Counted from the stretch's first letter, positions 16,602-25,716 are shown. The stretch is 51,520 nt of DNA from Labilithrix sp. (GCA_019637225.1 JAHBWC010000066.1:1-51520); one strand, 5' to 3'. Notes: generated from the letters alone by a model not told the origin. Made by a program: numbers and translations.

Positions 16602-18083
16602 ATGGTCGGGGCTCCCGTCACGCCAGGAGAGGTCCTCGCGGGAAAGTATCGGGTCGAGCGCGTGCTCGGAGAGGGCGGCCACGGGCTCGTCGTCGCCGCG
16701 GTGCACCTGGCCCTCGGCGAGCGGGTCGCGATCAAGGTGCTCCGCGCGGAGGTGTCCGAGGACGCAGAGACCGTCGCGCGGTTCCTCCGCGAAGCGCGCG
16801 CCTCCGTTCGGATCAAGGGGGAGCACGTCACCCGGGTGCTCGACGTCGGATCGCTGCCGAGCGGCCTGCCCTACATGGTCATGGAGTACCTCGACGGCGC
16901 CGATCTCGCGGCCGTCGTCGAGGCCCAGGGCCGGCTGCCCCCCTCGGTCGCGATCGACTACGTCGTCCAGGCCTGCGAGGCGCTCGCCGAGGCGCACGCG
17001 CTCGGGATCGTCCATCGAGACATCAAGCCGTCCAACCTGTTCCTGACGACGCGCACGGACGGCTCGCCTTGCATCAAGGTCCTCGACTTCGGCATCTCCA
17101 AGGCGATCGCGCCGCCCGACGGTCGGGCGCCGGAGGTGAACCTCACGCAGACGCAGAGCGTCCTCGGCTCACCGCAGTACATGGCGCCGGAGCAGATGCG
17201 CTCCTCGAAGCGCGTCGACGCGCGGACGGACATCTGGGCGCTCGGCACGACGCTGTACGAGCTCATCGCCGGCTGCCCGCCCTTCGACGCCAAGTCGATG
17301 CCCGAGCTCTTCGCGATGATCCTCCAGGACCCCGCGCCGCGGCTCGGCGAGCGTCGGCCCGACATCCCCGAGGCGCTCGAGGCCGTGGTGGCGCTGTGCC
17401 TCGAGAAGGATCCCGACAAGCGCTTCGCCGACGTCGTCGAGCTGACGCGGGCGCTCGCGCCGATGGGGACCACGGCGAGCGCCGCGGTGGTCGAGCGGAT
17501 CGGCCGCGTCGGCACGAACGCCACGCGCTCGAGCGCGCGCTCGTTGCCGCTCGACGCCGGCTCGGCTCCCGGCGTCGACCTGTCGCGGACCGAGAAGACC
17601 AGCCCGCCAGTGACGCGCGCGCGCTCGGGGCTCCTCATCGCCGGGGCGATGGCGCTGATGACCGCGGTCGGCGTCGCGGGGATCGTGTTCGGCGTGCGCC
17701 GCATGCGCGCTTCTCCGCCGACCACGGACTCGACCGCGTTCGCCGCGGGCCAACCGCCGGCCGCGGGCCAGCCGCCGACCGCGGGCGAGCCGCCGACCAC
17801 GGGCGAGCCGCCGACCACTGGCGAGCCGTCGACCACGGGCGAGCCGTCGACGGCGGGCGCCGGACCGACACGCGACGACGCGACGGAGCCGCCCCCCGCG
17901 ACCACGACGGCGACCGCCGCTCCTGCCACGACGACCACCGCGGGAGCCGGGAAACGGCACGACGCCCATCGGCCGAAGCCACCGCCGGAGCCAGGGCCGG
18001 AGGCGTCGCAAGCGCCGACCCCGCCGGCCCCTCCGCCCGCACCACCTCGCGCCCCCGGCGTCGCGTCCTCACGCTATGATTGA
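16602..18083 (+). CDS. Hanks-type Ser/Thr protein kinase with C-terminal membrane helix
   Basis: A 493-aa kinase. Gly-rich loop LGEGGHGLV, VAIKVLR Lys near residue 45, catalytic HRDIKPSN near residue 140, DFGISK and the activation segment GSPQYMAPEQM are all intact, so it should be active. After about 60 linker residues a single helix (LLIAGAMALMTAVGVAGIVF) spans the membrane, followed by a periplasmic Pro/Thr/Gly tail with six copies of a six-residue repeat. The kinase domain is cytosolic and the tail may sense the envelope (inference). It is followed 5 nt later by the TPR/PEGA-like gene and then a Cys-rich lipoprotein, likely one operon of sensor and envelope partners. Confidence 0.93.
   Translation: MVGAPVTPGEVLAGKYRVERVLGEGGHGLVVAAVHLALGERVAIKVLRAEVSEDAETVARFLREARASVRIKGEHVTRVLDVGSLPSGLPYMVMEYLDGADLAAVVEAQGRLPPSVAIDYVVQACEALAEAHALGIVHRDIKPSNLFLTTRTDGSPCIKVLDFGISKAIAPPDGRAPEVNLTQTQSVLGSPQYMAPEQMRSSKRVDARTDIWALGTTLYELIAGCPPFDAKSMPELFAMILQDPAPRLGERRPDIPEALEAVVALCLEKDPDKRFADVVELTRALAPMGTTASAAVVERIGRVGTNATRSSARSLPLDAGSAPGVDLSRTEKTSPPVTRARSGLLIAGAMALMTAVGVAGIVFGVRRMRASPPTTDSTAFAAGQPPAAGQPPTAGEPPTTGEPPTTGEPSTTGEPSTAGAGPTRDDATEPPPATTTATAAPATTTTAGAGKRHDAHRPKPPPEPGPEASQAPTPPAPPPAPPRAPGVASSRYD
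17745..17852 (+). repeat. Six tandem 18-bp units encoding a Gly-Glu/Gln-Pro-Pro repeat in the kinase tail
   Basis: Six in-frame 18-bp units encode variants of A/T-G-Q/E-P-P/S-A/T in the periplasmic tail. Whole-codon units mean slippage changes the tail length without a frameshift. Confidence 0.9.
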
Positions 18084-18088
18084 GCGCC

Positions 18089-19042
18089 ATGCGGCGCTCC
18101 CTCGCGACCTGCACGATCGCCCTCGCGCTGGGCGCGCCCGCCGTCGCGCGCGCCGAGGACGTGTCGGCCGCGGACAAGCTCTTCGAGGAGGCCAACGCCC
18201 TGGCGTCCGCCGGACGCTACGCCGAGGCGTGTCCGAAGCTCGCCGAGAGCCAGCGCATCGAGCCCGCGGTCGGGACCCAGTTCAACCTCGCCGATTGCGA
18301 GGAGCACGTCGGACGCACTGCGACGGCGTTCGCGCTCTTCAACGAGGTGGCGCGCATCGCTCGCGCCGCCGGCAAGTTCGAGCGCGAGCGCGTCGCGAAG
18401 GAGCGCGCGGCGAGCCTCGCGCCCCGCCTCGCGAACGTCCGCCTCGTCGTGCATGCTCCCGCGCCGGGGCTCGAGGTCATGCTCGACGGCGCCCTCGTCC
18501 CTCGGGAGAAGTGGGAGACGCCCTTTCCGATCGATCCTGGCCGTCACCGCGTCACGGCGTCGGCGCCGGCGCGCACGACGTGGGAGAGCACGACCGAAGC
18601 CGTCCCCGCCGAGACCGTCGAGGTGACCGTCCCCGAGCTGGTCGATCCGACGCCGCGCCCCCGCGTCGAGGAGCGAGCCCCGTCGTCGTCGCAACGCACG
18701 ATCGCGATCGCCGTCGCCGGCGCGGCCGTCGCCGGCATCGCCGTCGGAGCGATCGCGGGGGCGATGTCGCTCTCGGCGAGGAGCCGGGCCGAAGAGTCCT
18801 GCCCCGCCGCGACGTACGCCTTCCGCTGCCCGACGGTCGACGGCACCGACCAGTGGAACTCCGCGACCACCGCGGGCAACGTCTCCACGGTCGGCTTCGT
18901 CATCGGCGGCGTCGCGCTCGCAGGCGCCGCCGTCCTCTGGTTCACCGCTCCGTCACGCGCGGCCGCGGGGGGACGCGCGGCGGGACCGTCCGTCCGCGCC
19001 GGCGCGAGCGCGACGGGCCTCCGGCTCGAAGGGACCTTCTGA
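18089..19042 (+). CDS. Exported TPR/PEGA-like protein
   Basis: A 317-aa product. Signal peptide (CTIALALGAPAVARA, then ED) and an N-terminal helical repeat region with EEANALASAGRYAEACPKLA and AFALFNEVARIARAAGKFER, typical of TPR units. A PEGA-like beta segment follows (LVVHAPAPGLEVMLDG; PFPIDPGRHRVTASAP). Near the C-terminus two hydrophobic helices (IAIAVAGAAVAGIAVGAIAG and VGFVIGGVALAGAAVLW) flank a Cys-containing loop. This TPR+PEGA+TM arrangement is common next to kinases in Myxococcota; a role in sensing or presenting a signal to the kinase is inferred. The ATG at 18089 follows the kinase stop by 5 nt; a TTG three codons earlier is also possible. Confidence 0.75.
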   Translation: MRRSLATCTIALALGAPAVARAEDVSAADKLFEEANALASAGRYAEACPKLAESQRIEPAVGTQFNLADCEEHVGRTATAFALFNEVARIARAAGKFERERVAKERAASLAPRLANVRLVVHAPAPGLEVMLDGALVPREKWETPFPIDPGRHRVTASAPARTTWESTTEAVPAETVEVTVPELVDPTPRPRVEERAPSSSQRTIAIAVAGAAVAGIAVGAIAGAMSLSARSRAEESCPAATYAFRCPTVDGTDQWNSATTAGNVSTVGFVIGGVALAGAAVLWFTAPSRAAAGGRAAGPSVRAGASATGLRLEGTF

Positions 19043-19044
19043 TC

Positions 19045-20214
19045 GTGCGCCGGCGTCTCGGCCTCCTCCTCGCGTCGTGCCTGCCCGCCGTGGCCTGGCT
19101 CGGGTGCAACGCCATCCTCGGCAACGAGTCGGCCGTCTTCGCGCCCGAAGGCGTCGAGGCGTCGCTGGATCCCGATGGTGACGCGCGAATCGACGGCGCC
19201 CCCAGCGACGCGCCCGCGGTCCTCCCCGACGGCGCCGACCCCGACCCCGACGCCGGGCCGTGCGTCGACGTCGCGACGAACGCCAAGCACTGCGGCACGT
19301 GCTTCCACGACTGCCTCGGCGGCTCATGCACCGGAGGCGTGTGCCAGCCGTTCCAGCTCGCGACGGACGAGAGCGGCCCGTTCGCGATCGCCGTCGACGC
19401 CACGCACGTCTACTGGACGAACCGCACCACCGGCAATCTGAAGCGCGTCCCGATCTCCGGCGGCAACGCGCAGATGGTGTTCGACGGCCCTCCGGGCACC
19501 CCGTTGGGCGACGAGCTCGCCGTCCACGGCGGGATGGTCTACTTCGCGCACACCGTCGGCGACGCCGGCGTCGTGCGCTGCCCGGTCGGCGGCTGCCCCA
19601 GCGGGGGGCCCATCCCGGTCGTCGAGACCGACGGCGAAGTGTCGTTCGTGAAGATCGAGAACGGCGTCCTCCTCTTCATCGTGCCGGCAGAGGGACAGGT
19701 CGGCCGGTGCCCCCTCCCCTGCAACGGGGCGCCCGAGATCGTGGCCAGCGGAGAGCCCCTCCCGCTCCGCGCGTCGCAGTCGGGCAGCGTCATCGCCTGG
19801 AGCGTGATCACCAACAACCTCCGCATCAAGAACGGCGCCGCGACGCCGCTCTCCATCCCCACCGGCGCGGGCTACGCGACCGGCATCACGGTGTCGGGCG
19901 GCTCGGTCTACGCGCAGGAGCACAACCTCGGACCGCTGGTCGCGCCGACGGACGGCGGCCCCGTGCGCCGCCTCAGCTCGTCGACCTTCAGCTTCTCGGA
20001 GGAGATCGCGCTCGACGACACGAGCGTGTACTTCACCGACACGACCCCCGGAGGACGCGTCATGCGGTGCCCACGTAGCGGTTGCGGCGACTCCGGCGCC
20101 GCGCTCGCGACGGGCCAGCAACAGCCGCGGGGGATCGCCGTCGACGCGAAGAGCGTCTACTGGGTCACCGAGGGCACGAGCGGCGTCGGCATGATCATGC
20201 GCGTCGCCAAGTAG
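19045..20214 (+). CDS. Cys-rich lipoprotein with VYW-type beta-propeller repeats
   Basis: A 389-aa product starting at GTG 19045, with GAAGGGA upstream. Signal peptide LGLLLASCLPAVAWLGC gives a lipobox, then an Asp/Pro/Ala-rich linker and a Cys-rich knot (TNAKHCGTCFHDCLGGSC). The rest is repeats of the form IAVDATHVYWTNRTTGNL and IALDDTSVYFTDTTPGG, with paired Cys per blade (RCPVGGCPSG), resembling YWTD/NHL propellers; about five or six blades. It ends in MRVAK. The protein at 25829-27160 has the same design, including the VAK terminus. Starting 2 nt after the TPR/PEGA stop, it is in the kinase-1 operon. Likely outer-membrane-anchored binding protein; ligand unknown. Confidence 0.75.
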   Translation: MRRRLGLLLASCLPAVAWLGCNAILGNESAVFAPEGVEASLDPDGDARIDGAPSDAPAVLPDGADPDPDAGPCVDVATNAKHCGTCFHDCLGGSCTGGVCQPFQLATDESGPFAIAVDATHVYWTNRTTGNLKRVPISGGNAQMVFDGPPGTPLGDELAVHGGMVYFAHTVGDAGVVRCPVGGCPSGGPIPVVETDGEVSFVKIENGVLLFIVPAEGQVGRCPLPCNGAPEIVASGEPLPLRASQSGSVIAWSVITNNLRIKNGAATPLSIPTGAGYATGITVSGGSVYAQEHNLGPLVAPTDGGPVRRLSSSTFSFSEEIALDDTSVYFTDTTPGGRVMRCPRSGCGDSGAALATGQQQPRGIAVDAKSVYWVTEGTSGVGMIMRVAK

Positions 20215-20225
20215 GACGCGACGCA

Positions 20226-20252
20226 GGACGCGAGGCGCACGGCCTCGCGTCC
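20226..20252. terminator. Strong hairpin between convergent genes
   Basis: A perfect 11-bp stem (ggacgcgaggc / gcctcgcgtcc) with a 5-nt loop, followed on the plus strand by tctctcc. It lies between the lipoprotein and phoH stop codons and is a good bidirectional terminator candidate. Confidence 0.6.
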
Positions 20253-20293
20253 TCTCTCCGTCCTCCCCGAGACTCGCGCCCGGACCGGCTACG

Positions 20294-21664
20294 TCAGAGA
20301 AGGTTGGCCGCGAGCTCGGCGAGCTCGCTGCGCTCGCCGCGCGTCAAGACGATGTGCGCGGCGACCTTCTCGCCACGGAAGCGGTCGGCCGCGACGGAGA
20401 GGCCGTTCGAGGCGCTGTCGACGTACGGGTTGTCGATCTGCCCCGGGTCGCCCGTGAGGACGATCTTCGTGCCGTCGCCGGAGCGGGTGATGATCGTCTT
20501 CACCTCGTGGGGCGTCAGGTTCTGCGCCTCGTCCACGATGATGTACTGCTGCGGGAGCGACCGGCCGCGGATGTACGTGAGCGGCTCGACCTGGAGCTGC
20601 CCGCTGTCGAGCAGCTCGGCGTAGGCGCGCGGGCCCTTGCGCGTGCCGCTCGAGAAGAGAAACTCGAGGTTGTCGAAGATGGGCTGCATCCACGGGTTGA
20701 GCTTCTCGTCGACGTCGCCCGGCAAGAAGCCGATGTCGCGCCCGAGCGGCATGACGGGACGCGAGACGAGCATGCGGGTGTACATGCCGTCCTCGACGGT
20801 GCGCTTCAGCCCGGCGGCGAGCGCGAGGAGCGTCTTGCCCGTGCCCGCCTTGCCGACGAGCGTGACGAGCCGGATGTTCTCGTCGAGCAGGAGGTCGAGC
20901 GCGTGGCTCTGCTCCTTGTTGCGCGGGCGGACGCCGATGACGCCCTCGCGCGGCGTGCGGAGCGCGACGATCTCCTTCTTGGCCGCGTCGTAGCGCCCGA
21001 GCGCGGTGTGCGACGCGTTCGCCCGATCGCGCAAGAGGACGCAGAGGTTCGCGCTCAGGTAGACAGCCGACTCCTTGTTGCGCTCGCGACCCTCGCGCTC
21101 GCCCTTCTCCGGCGGGACGAGGTGCGCGGGCGCCGCGAGCTTGCCGTCCTGGAAGAAGGCGTCGATCTCGTCCGCGGAGACCTCGACGTCGGTGACGCCG
21201 GTCTCGACGCGCTGCGGCTCCACGCGCTGGTTCTCGTAGGTCTCCGCGACCATGCCGAGCGCGTCCGCGCGGATGCGCAGGTTCGTGTCCATCGTGACGA
21301 ACACGGTCGGGCGGCCGCCGTCGGCCTCGCGCACGTCGAACGCGGTCTGGAGGATCGCGTTGTCCATCGCCGCCTTGTCGATCGCGCTCGGCAGCTCGGG
21401 GCGCTTGCTCGGGACGGCCACCGTGAGGATGCCGCCCGACTTGATGCCGACGCCCTTCGAGAGCGATCCACCCTGCTCGCGCAGGTCGTCGAGGAGGCGC
21501 ACGACGTGGCGCGCGTTGCGGCCGCGCTCCGACCCCTCGCGCTTGAACTGGTCGACCTCCTCGATGACGTAGATCGGGATGATGACGTTGTTGTCGTCGA
21601 ACCGGAAGATCGCGTACGGGTCGTGGAGAAGGATGTTCGTGTCGAGGACGTAGTTCTTCTTCAT
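20294..21664 (-). CDS. PhoH-family ATPase with N-terminal PIN domain (PhoH2/YlaK-like)
   Basis: A 456-aa cytosolic protein. An N-terminal PIN ribonuclease domain (YVLDTNILLHDP, VIEEVDQFK, DNAILQTA, FVTMDTNLRIRAD; residues 1-150) is fused to a PhoH ATPase (Walker A GKAGTGKTLLALAAG near residue 270; Walker B YIIVDEAQNLTPHE). PhoH2 proteins couple ATP-driven RNA unwinding with sequence-dependent RNA cleavage; all four PIN acidic positions appear present. Length matches the family. The gene is divergent from the DUF1704 gene with 240 bp between, and I see no clear promoter on its side. Confidence 0.93.
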   Translation of the reverse strand: MKKNYVLDTNILLHDPYAIFRFDDNNVIIPIYVIEEVDQFKREGSERGRNARHVVRLLDDLREQGGSLSKGVGIKSGGILTVAVPSKRPELPSAIDKAAMDNAILQTAFDVREADGGRPTVFVTMDTNLRIRADALGMVAETYENQRVEPQRVETGVTDVEVSADEIDAFFQDGKLAAPAHLVPPEKGEREGRERNKESAVYLSANLCVLLRDRANASHTALGRYDAAKKEIVALRTPREGVIGVRPRNKEQSHALDLLLDENIRLVTLVGKAGTGKTLLALAAGLKRTVEDGMYTRMLVSRPVMPLGRDIGFLPGDVDEKLNPWMQPIFDNLEFLFSSGTRKGPRAYAELLDSGQLQVEPLTYIRGRSLPQQYIIVDEAQNLTPHEVKTIITRSGDGTKIVLTGDPGQIDNPYVDSASNGLSVAADRFRGEKVAAHIVLTRGERSELAELAANLL

Positions 21665-21888
21665 CCGATTCCGTCTTCCGTTGGACGAGGATTACCGCGT
21701 CTCCACGTACCCCGAGCTTGCCCCGTCTTGCAAGCGCAGTCGTACGATCCCGGCGGACCGGAAGCGTGTGGCCGAACGCGACGTCGCGGAGGCCTCCGGG
21801 CGTCGCGCGCCTCCACGGGACGGCGCACCTTTCTCGCGCCGTCGCGCATTTTCGTGAGCCGGTGGATGGTCTCGTCCGGAGGATGGTC

Positions 21889-21894
21889 TAGTAT
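21889..21894 (+). promoter_or_regulatory. TANNNT -10-like box before the DUF1704 gene
   Basis: TAGTAT ends 10 nt before the ATG at 21905. It is the closest of the set to a consensus -10 box. Confidence 0.5.
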
Positions 21895-21904
21895 CGACGG
21901 CGGC

Positions 21905-23086
21905 ATGAGCCAGCGGCCCGCCATTCGCAAGCGCATCACGACGCGAGACCTCGCCGGTCTCCCGCCGTGGCTCGTCCGCGGCGAACGCCTCCTCATCGAA
22001 GCCGTCCGATCGGTTCGCCTGCTCGGCTCCGTCGTCCCGCGCAACGCAGCGCAGGAGCGGGCGCGCCTCGTCGAGGCGTTCGAGTCCGGTCAGGTCGCGA
22101 CGCCGCGCTGGTCATACGCCCGGAGCGATCACAACGCGCTCCGCAAGGCGCTCGCGCGCGCGGCTCAGCGGCTCGAAGCCGAAGCGCACCCGGTCGGGCT
22201 GCTCTACGCCGAGCGCGCGAGAGAGCTCGAGATCGAGGCCGCGCTGGCGACGGAGGCCGGCACGGGCGTCCTCGGAGCGCTCGCCCGTGCGCGCTTCCGT
22301 TCGGCCAACCCGGCCAAGGCGGGCGAGGCCACGATCCTCGCGCGCAAGTGGATCAACGAGGGCCGCGAGGGCGCGGCCGAGGCGAGCAGCGGCGAGGTCA
22401 TCCTCAGCGACGCGCCCGTTCCGGGCTCGCTCTTGACGCGGATGCGCGAGGAGGTCGGCCGCCTCACCCTCCCCTTCGCCGTCGTCGTTCAGCCCTCGCT
22501 CGCGGCGCTCGCGGCCACCGGCGAGCGCCACATCCTCGTGGCCGCCGGGCGCGCCTGCACCAAGGACGACGTCGAGCGCACGGTCATGCACGAGATCGAG
22601 GCGCACGCGATCCCGCGCACCCGTGCCTCGCAGGCGCGCCTCGCGATCTTCCAGATCGGCACCGCCCGCGGCATCGACGATCAAGAGGGTTTCGCGCTCG
22701 TGCTCGAGGAGCGCGGCGGCTACCTCGGCCCGAAGCGCAAGCGCGAGCTCGCCGCGCGCCACCTCGCGGTCGAGGCGATGGACGGCGGCGCGCGCTTCTA
22801 CGAGAACGTGAGCGCGCTCGTGAAGGAGCACGGCCTCAGCGTGCGTGACGCCGTCCTCGTCGCCGAGCGCGCGTACCGCGGCGGCGACGGCACGACGCCG
22901 GGCCTCGGACGCGAGCGGATTTACCTCGAGGCGTTCATCCGCGTCGGCGAGCACCTCGCGAAGAAGCCCACCGACGAGGGCTTGCTCACCAGCGGACAGA
23001 TCAGCATCGCCGCGATCCCGACGATCGCGCCGTTCGTCCGCAGGGCGCGCGCGACCGAGCCGCCCCCCGCCGCCGGCCTCGGCTGA
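21905..23086 (+). CDS. DUF1704 family protein, putative metallopeptidase (HExxxH, QEG-A motif)
   Basis: A 393-aa cytosolic protein. The decisive segment is VMHEIEAHAIPR near residue 225, an HExxxH zinc-site pattern, followed by DDQEGFALVLEE, the 'QEGLA' motif. Together they define DUF1704 (the family of eukaryotic MATCAP tyrosine carboxypeptidases and bacterial 'flavohemoglobin expression-modulating QEGLA motif' proteins). An N-terminal helical part precedes it. A peptidase role is inferred from the motif and the eukaryotic relatives. The ATG at 21905 is well placed after a TAGTAT box. The C-terminus ends 13 bp from the convergent lipoprotein gene. Confidence 0.85.
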   Translation: MSQRPAIRKRITTRDLAGLPPWLVRGERLLIEAVRSVRLLGSVVPRNAAQERARLVEAFESGQVATPRWSYARSDHNALRKALARAAQRLEAEAHPVGLLYAERARELEIEAALATEAGTGVLGALARARFRSANPAKAGEATILARKWINEGREGAAEASSGEVILSDAPVPGSLLTRMREEVGRLTLPFAVVVQPSLAALAATGERHILVAAGRACTKDDVERTVMHEIEAHAIPRTRASQARLAIFQIGTARGIDDQEGFALVLEERGGYLGPKRKRELAARHLAVEAMDGGARFYENVSALVKEHGLSVRDAVLVAERAYRGGDGTTPGLGRERIYLEAFIRVGEHLAKKPTDEGLLTSGQISIAAIPTIAPFVRRARATEPPPAAGLG

Positions 23087-23099
23087 CTCGGCGAGCGGC

Positions 23100-24131
23100 T
23101 CAGCCGGGCTCGGGCGAGCAGACGTGGCGCGCGTCGCCCGAGCCGACGCCGGCCACGCGCACGCACTTGTAGCCGTCTCGGCACGCCGGAGCCGCGGGGT
23201 TGCAGATGGGCAGGCAGTAGCCCCCGCCGGGGAACCTCGCGCAGAAGCTCTCGGGCTTCGACGGCTGCGTCGGGCACTGACCGTTGCAGCTCACGGTGCA
23301 GAGGCCGTCGGGGTAGTTGTCGGCGCAGATCGCGCCGTCGACGCCGCTGCACATCGCGGCGGTCTGGCACGCCTCGCCGATCCACCGGCCGTCGGCGAAC
23401 CCGATCGGCCCCACGTAGTCGAGCGCGACCGTGTAGTGGTTCCAGACGTTCCAGAAGATCCACGTCCCGCCGGCTTTCCCCTCGGCGACGCGCGGCGTGC
23501 GGTCGTAGAGCGCCGCCGTGGCGTCGTCGGACGGGGTCACCTTGAGGTTGTCGAGCGTGACGGTCGCGACGTCCGGCCCCCATCCGGTCGTCGTGATCTC
23601 GTTCGCCTTGATCTCGTCGATCGCCGCCCGGAGGGCGCGGCCGAGGCAGTCGACCTGGCGATCGAACCCGGCGAGCGCCGGCAAGCAGTTGGTCGCCTCG
23701 AGGCAGCCGCAGCGGAAGACGTACTCGATGCGGTCGGGCGGGAACGGGTAGTTGCGCTCACCGACGAGGCCCTGCGTGATCTCCGAGTAGACGAGGAAGA
23801 CGAGCGGGTTGATCCGGTATTGCCGCGAGGCCTTGAGGATCGCGTCGGCCGCGCGGACGCCGTTCGACTGGTAGGTCTCGAGGAAGCTCGGACGCCCGTA
23901 CGGCGTCTTGGCGAGGAAGCGCTGCACGGTCTGTACGTCGAGCGTCTCGCTGTCGGTGAACGCCGCCGACTCGACGATGCGGTTGCGATCGAAGTCGCCG
24001 GCCTCGCCCTCCGGCTTCGTGAAGTCGAGGGGCTGGAGGACCGTCGCGGGCGGATCCTCCCCGCAGGCGAGCGCGACGAAGGCGCCCGCCAGGAAGATCG
24101 CGAGGAGGAGGCTCCGGAGCGAGCTCGACAT
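23100..24131 (-). CDS. Cys-rich lipoprotein with a lysozyme-like segment
   Basis: A 343-aa product. Signal SLLLAIFLAGAFVALAC gives a lipobox. Residues about 90-260 include ILKASRQYRINPLVFLVYSE, VDCLGRALRAAIDEIKAN, ATAALYDRTPRV and WIFWNVWNHY. In pattern this resembles lytic transglycosylase or glucosaminidase folds, with a Glu in YSEITQG where the catalytic acid would lie (tentative). The last 85 residues are a myxobacterial Cys-rich module (CTVSCNGQCP, GGYCLPIC, CRDGYKCV). It may be a surface or periplasmic peptidoglycan-acting enzyme, but the catalytic claim is weak. I chose the ATG at 24129-24131 for the signal peptide. Convergent with DUF1704. Confidence 0.6.
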   Translation of the reverse strand: MSSSLRSLLLAIFLAGAFVALACGEDPPATVLQPLDFTKPEGEAGDFDRNRIVESAAFTDSETLDVQTVQRFLAKTPYGRPSFLETYQSNGVRAADAILKASRQYRINPLVFLVYSEITQGLVGERNYPFPPDRIEYVFRCGCLEATNCLPALAGFDRQVDCLGRALRAAIDEIKANEITTTGWGPDVATVTLDNLKVTPSDDATAALYDRTPRVAEGKAGGTWIFWNVWNHYTVALDYVGPIGFADGRWIGEACQTAAMCSGVDGAICADNYPDGLCTVSCNGQCPTQPSKPESFCARFPGGGYCLPICNPAAPACRDGYKCVRVAGVGSGDARHVCSPEPG

Positions 24132-24214
24132 CGATGCGATGCAGCATGCCGCGGGAGGAGCGAGGATGCCAGCGACGGGTGACGTGATTGTGCCCGCGCT
24201 CGCCGAGAGCGCGC

Positions 24215-24220
24215 TACGCT
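24215..24220 (+). promoter_or_regulatory. TANNNT -10-like box before kinase 2
   Basis: TACGCT ends 6 nt before the GTG at 24227. The identical hexamer occurs before the FGGY kinase, and this box decided the start choice. Confidence 0.45.
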
Positions 24221-24226
24221 CGAGCG

Positions 24227-25708
24227 GTGGGGACGAACACGGGTTCACCGCGGATGCCCGCGCCGGGCGACGTGCTCCTCGGCCGGTTCCGCGTCGAGTC
24301 CGTGATCGGCGAGGGCGGAATGGGCGTCGTCTACGGCGCGCGCCAGCTGGCGGGCGACGGTCCGGTCGCGATCAAGGTGCTCACGCCCGAGGCCAGCACG
24401 CACCCCGAAGGGATCCCTCGCTTCGTCAACGAGGCGCGCGCCACCATGACGCTGACGAGCCCGCACGTCGTGAAGGTCTTCGAGGCCGGTACGCTCGACG
24501 TCGGGCTCCCCTTCATCGTGATGGAGCGGCTCGACGGCGTCGACCTCGGCGCGCTCGTCGACCAGCGCGGCCCCTTGCCCGTCATCGAGGCCGTCGACTA
24601 CCTGATCCAGGCGGCGGACGCCGTCGCCGAGGCGCACGCGCGCGGCATCGTCCATCGCGATCTCAAGCCGTCGAACCTCTTCTTGCACGCGCGTCCCGGC
24701 GCGCCGCCCATCGTCAAGGTGCTCGACTTCGGCGTCTCGAAGATGGCGAACACCGGAAAGGCGCAGCCGGCGCTCACGGCGCCCGGCACGTTCCTCGGCT
24801 CGCCGCACTACATGTCCCCCGAGCAGCTCAAGAGCGCGCGCGACGTCGACGCGCGCGCCGACATCTGGTCGCTCGGCGTGATCCTCTACGAGCTCTTCAC
24901 CTCGCGGCCGCCCTTCGACGGCAACGCGTTCGGCGAGCTCTTCATCAACGTGCTGAGCGGCGAGATCGCGCCGCTCCGCGCGGCGCGACCGGACATCCCC
25001 GAGGCGCTCGAGCAGATCGTGCTCCGGTGCCTTCGACGACCTCGCGACGAGCGCTTCGAGGACCTCGCCCGGCTCGCGCGGGCGCTCGCGCCGTTCGCCT
25101 CGCCGGAGGGCGCGCGCGCGGCGGAGCGGGTGCAGAGCACCGCGGCTCCCGCGCCGGTGGCCGAGGCGCCCGAGGCCAGTGCGCGCCGATCGTTCGGCTC
25201 CACGATGGTCCTCGGAGCTCGCCCGATGGCCCAGGCGAGCCCGCCCCCGCACACGGGCCCGGTCCCGCAGGCCGGCCCGCACCTGCACGCGGGGCCGCCC
25301 CCGCAACCGAGCCCTTCTTACCCGGCCATCGGACCGCCGGGCGGCCCGACGGCGCCGCGCGCGCCGAGCTTCGGCGCGACGCCGCCCGGGCCGGCGACGC
25401 CGCGATCGCTCGACAGGGGATCGAGCGGCGAGCTCCCACGGCTCGCCCCGAGCAGCCCGGCGTTGCCCGCGTTCTACGCCGCCGCGCAAGCGCCTCAGCC
25501 GACCGGCAGCGCGGCGAACGTCTGGGCCGGCGCCCCCGCGAAGCGGCGCGGCCCCTCGGCGGTCGTCCTCGCCGTCGCGATCGGCGTTCTCCTGGTCGGC
25601 CTCGTCGGCCTCGTCCTGCTCGTCCTCGCCGTCCGGGCGCGCGCGCACCCGACCGAGCGGCACGGCGAACCTCCCTCGCATGCGCCGGTCGTCGGCGAGC
25701 GTCGATGA
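24227..25708 (+). CDS. Hanks-type Ser/Thr protein kinase with C-terminal membrane helix
   Basis: A 493-aa kinase. Gly-rich loop IGEGGMGVVYGA, VAIKVL Lys, HRDLKPSN, DFGVSK and GSPHYMSPEQL are complete. The linker (about residues 300-455) is long, disordered and Pro/Ala-rich, and a single helix (VVLAVAIGVLLVGLVGLVLL) sits near the C-terminus, leaving only about 25 external residues, unlike kinase 1. Start: GTG at 24227 fits a leaderless box; ATG at 24254 is the alternative and would remove nine residues. It is convergent with a VYW-type lipoprotein (25829-27160), echoing the kinase-1 neighbourhood. Confidence 0.93.
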   Translation: MGTNTGSPRMPAPGDVLLGRFRVESVIGEGGMGVVYGARQLAGDGPVAIKVLTPEASTHPEGIPRFVNEARATMTLTSPHVVKVFEAGTLDVGLPFIVMERLDGVDLGALVDQRGPLPVIEAVDYLIQAADAVAEAHARGIVHRDLKPSNLFLHARPGAPPIVKVLDFGVSKMANTGKAQPALTAPGTFLGSPHYMSPEQLKSARDVDARADIWSLGVILYELFTSRPPFDGNAFGELFINVLSGEIAPLRAARPDIPEALEQIVLRCLRRPRDERFEDLARLARALAPFASPEGARAAERVQSTAAPAPVAEAPEASARRSFGSTMVLGARPMAQASPPPHTGPVPQAGPHLHAGPPPQPSPSYPAIGPPGGPTAPRAPSFGATPPGPATPRSLDRGSSGELPRLAPSSPALPAFYAAAQAPQPTGSAANVWAGAPAKRRGPSAVVLAVAIGVLLVGLVGLVLLVLAVRARAHPTERHGEPPSHAPVVGERR

Positions 25709-25716
25709 GTCGATGA

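Noticed and set aside
20354..21904. N-terminal extension of the DUF1704 frame into the phoH region
   Set aside because: It is antisense to PhoH/PIN and lacks protein character; the ATG at 21905 follows a promoter-like box.
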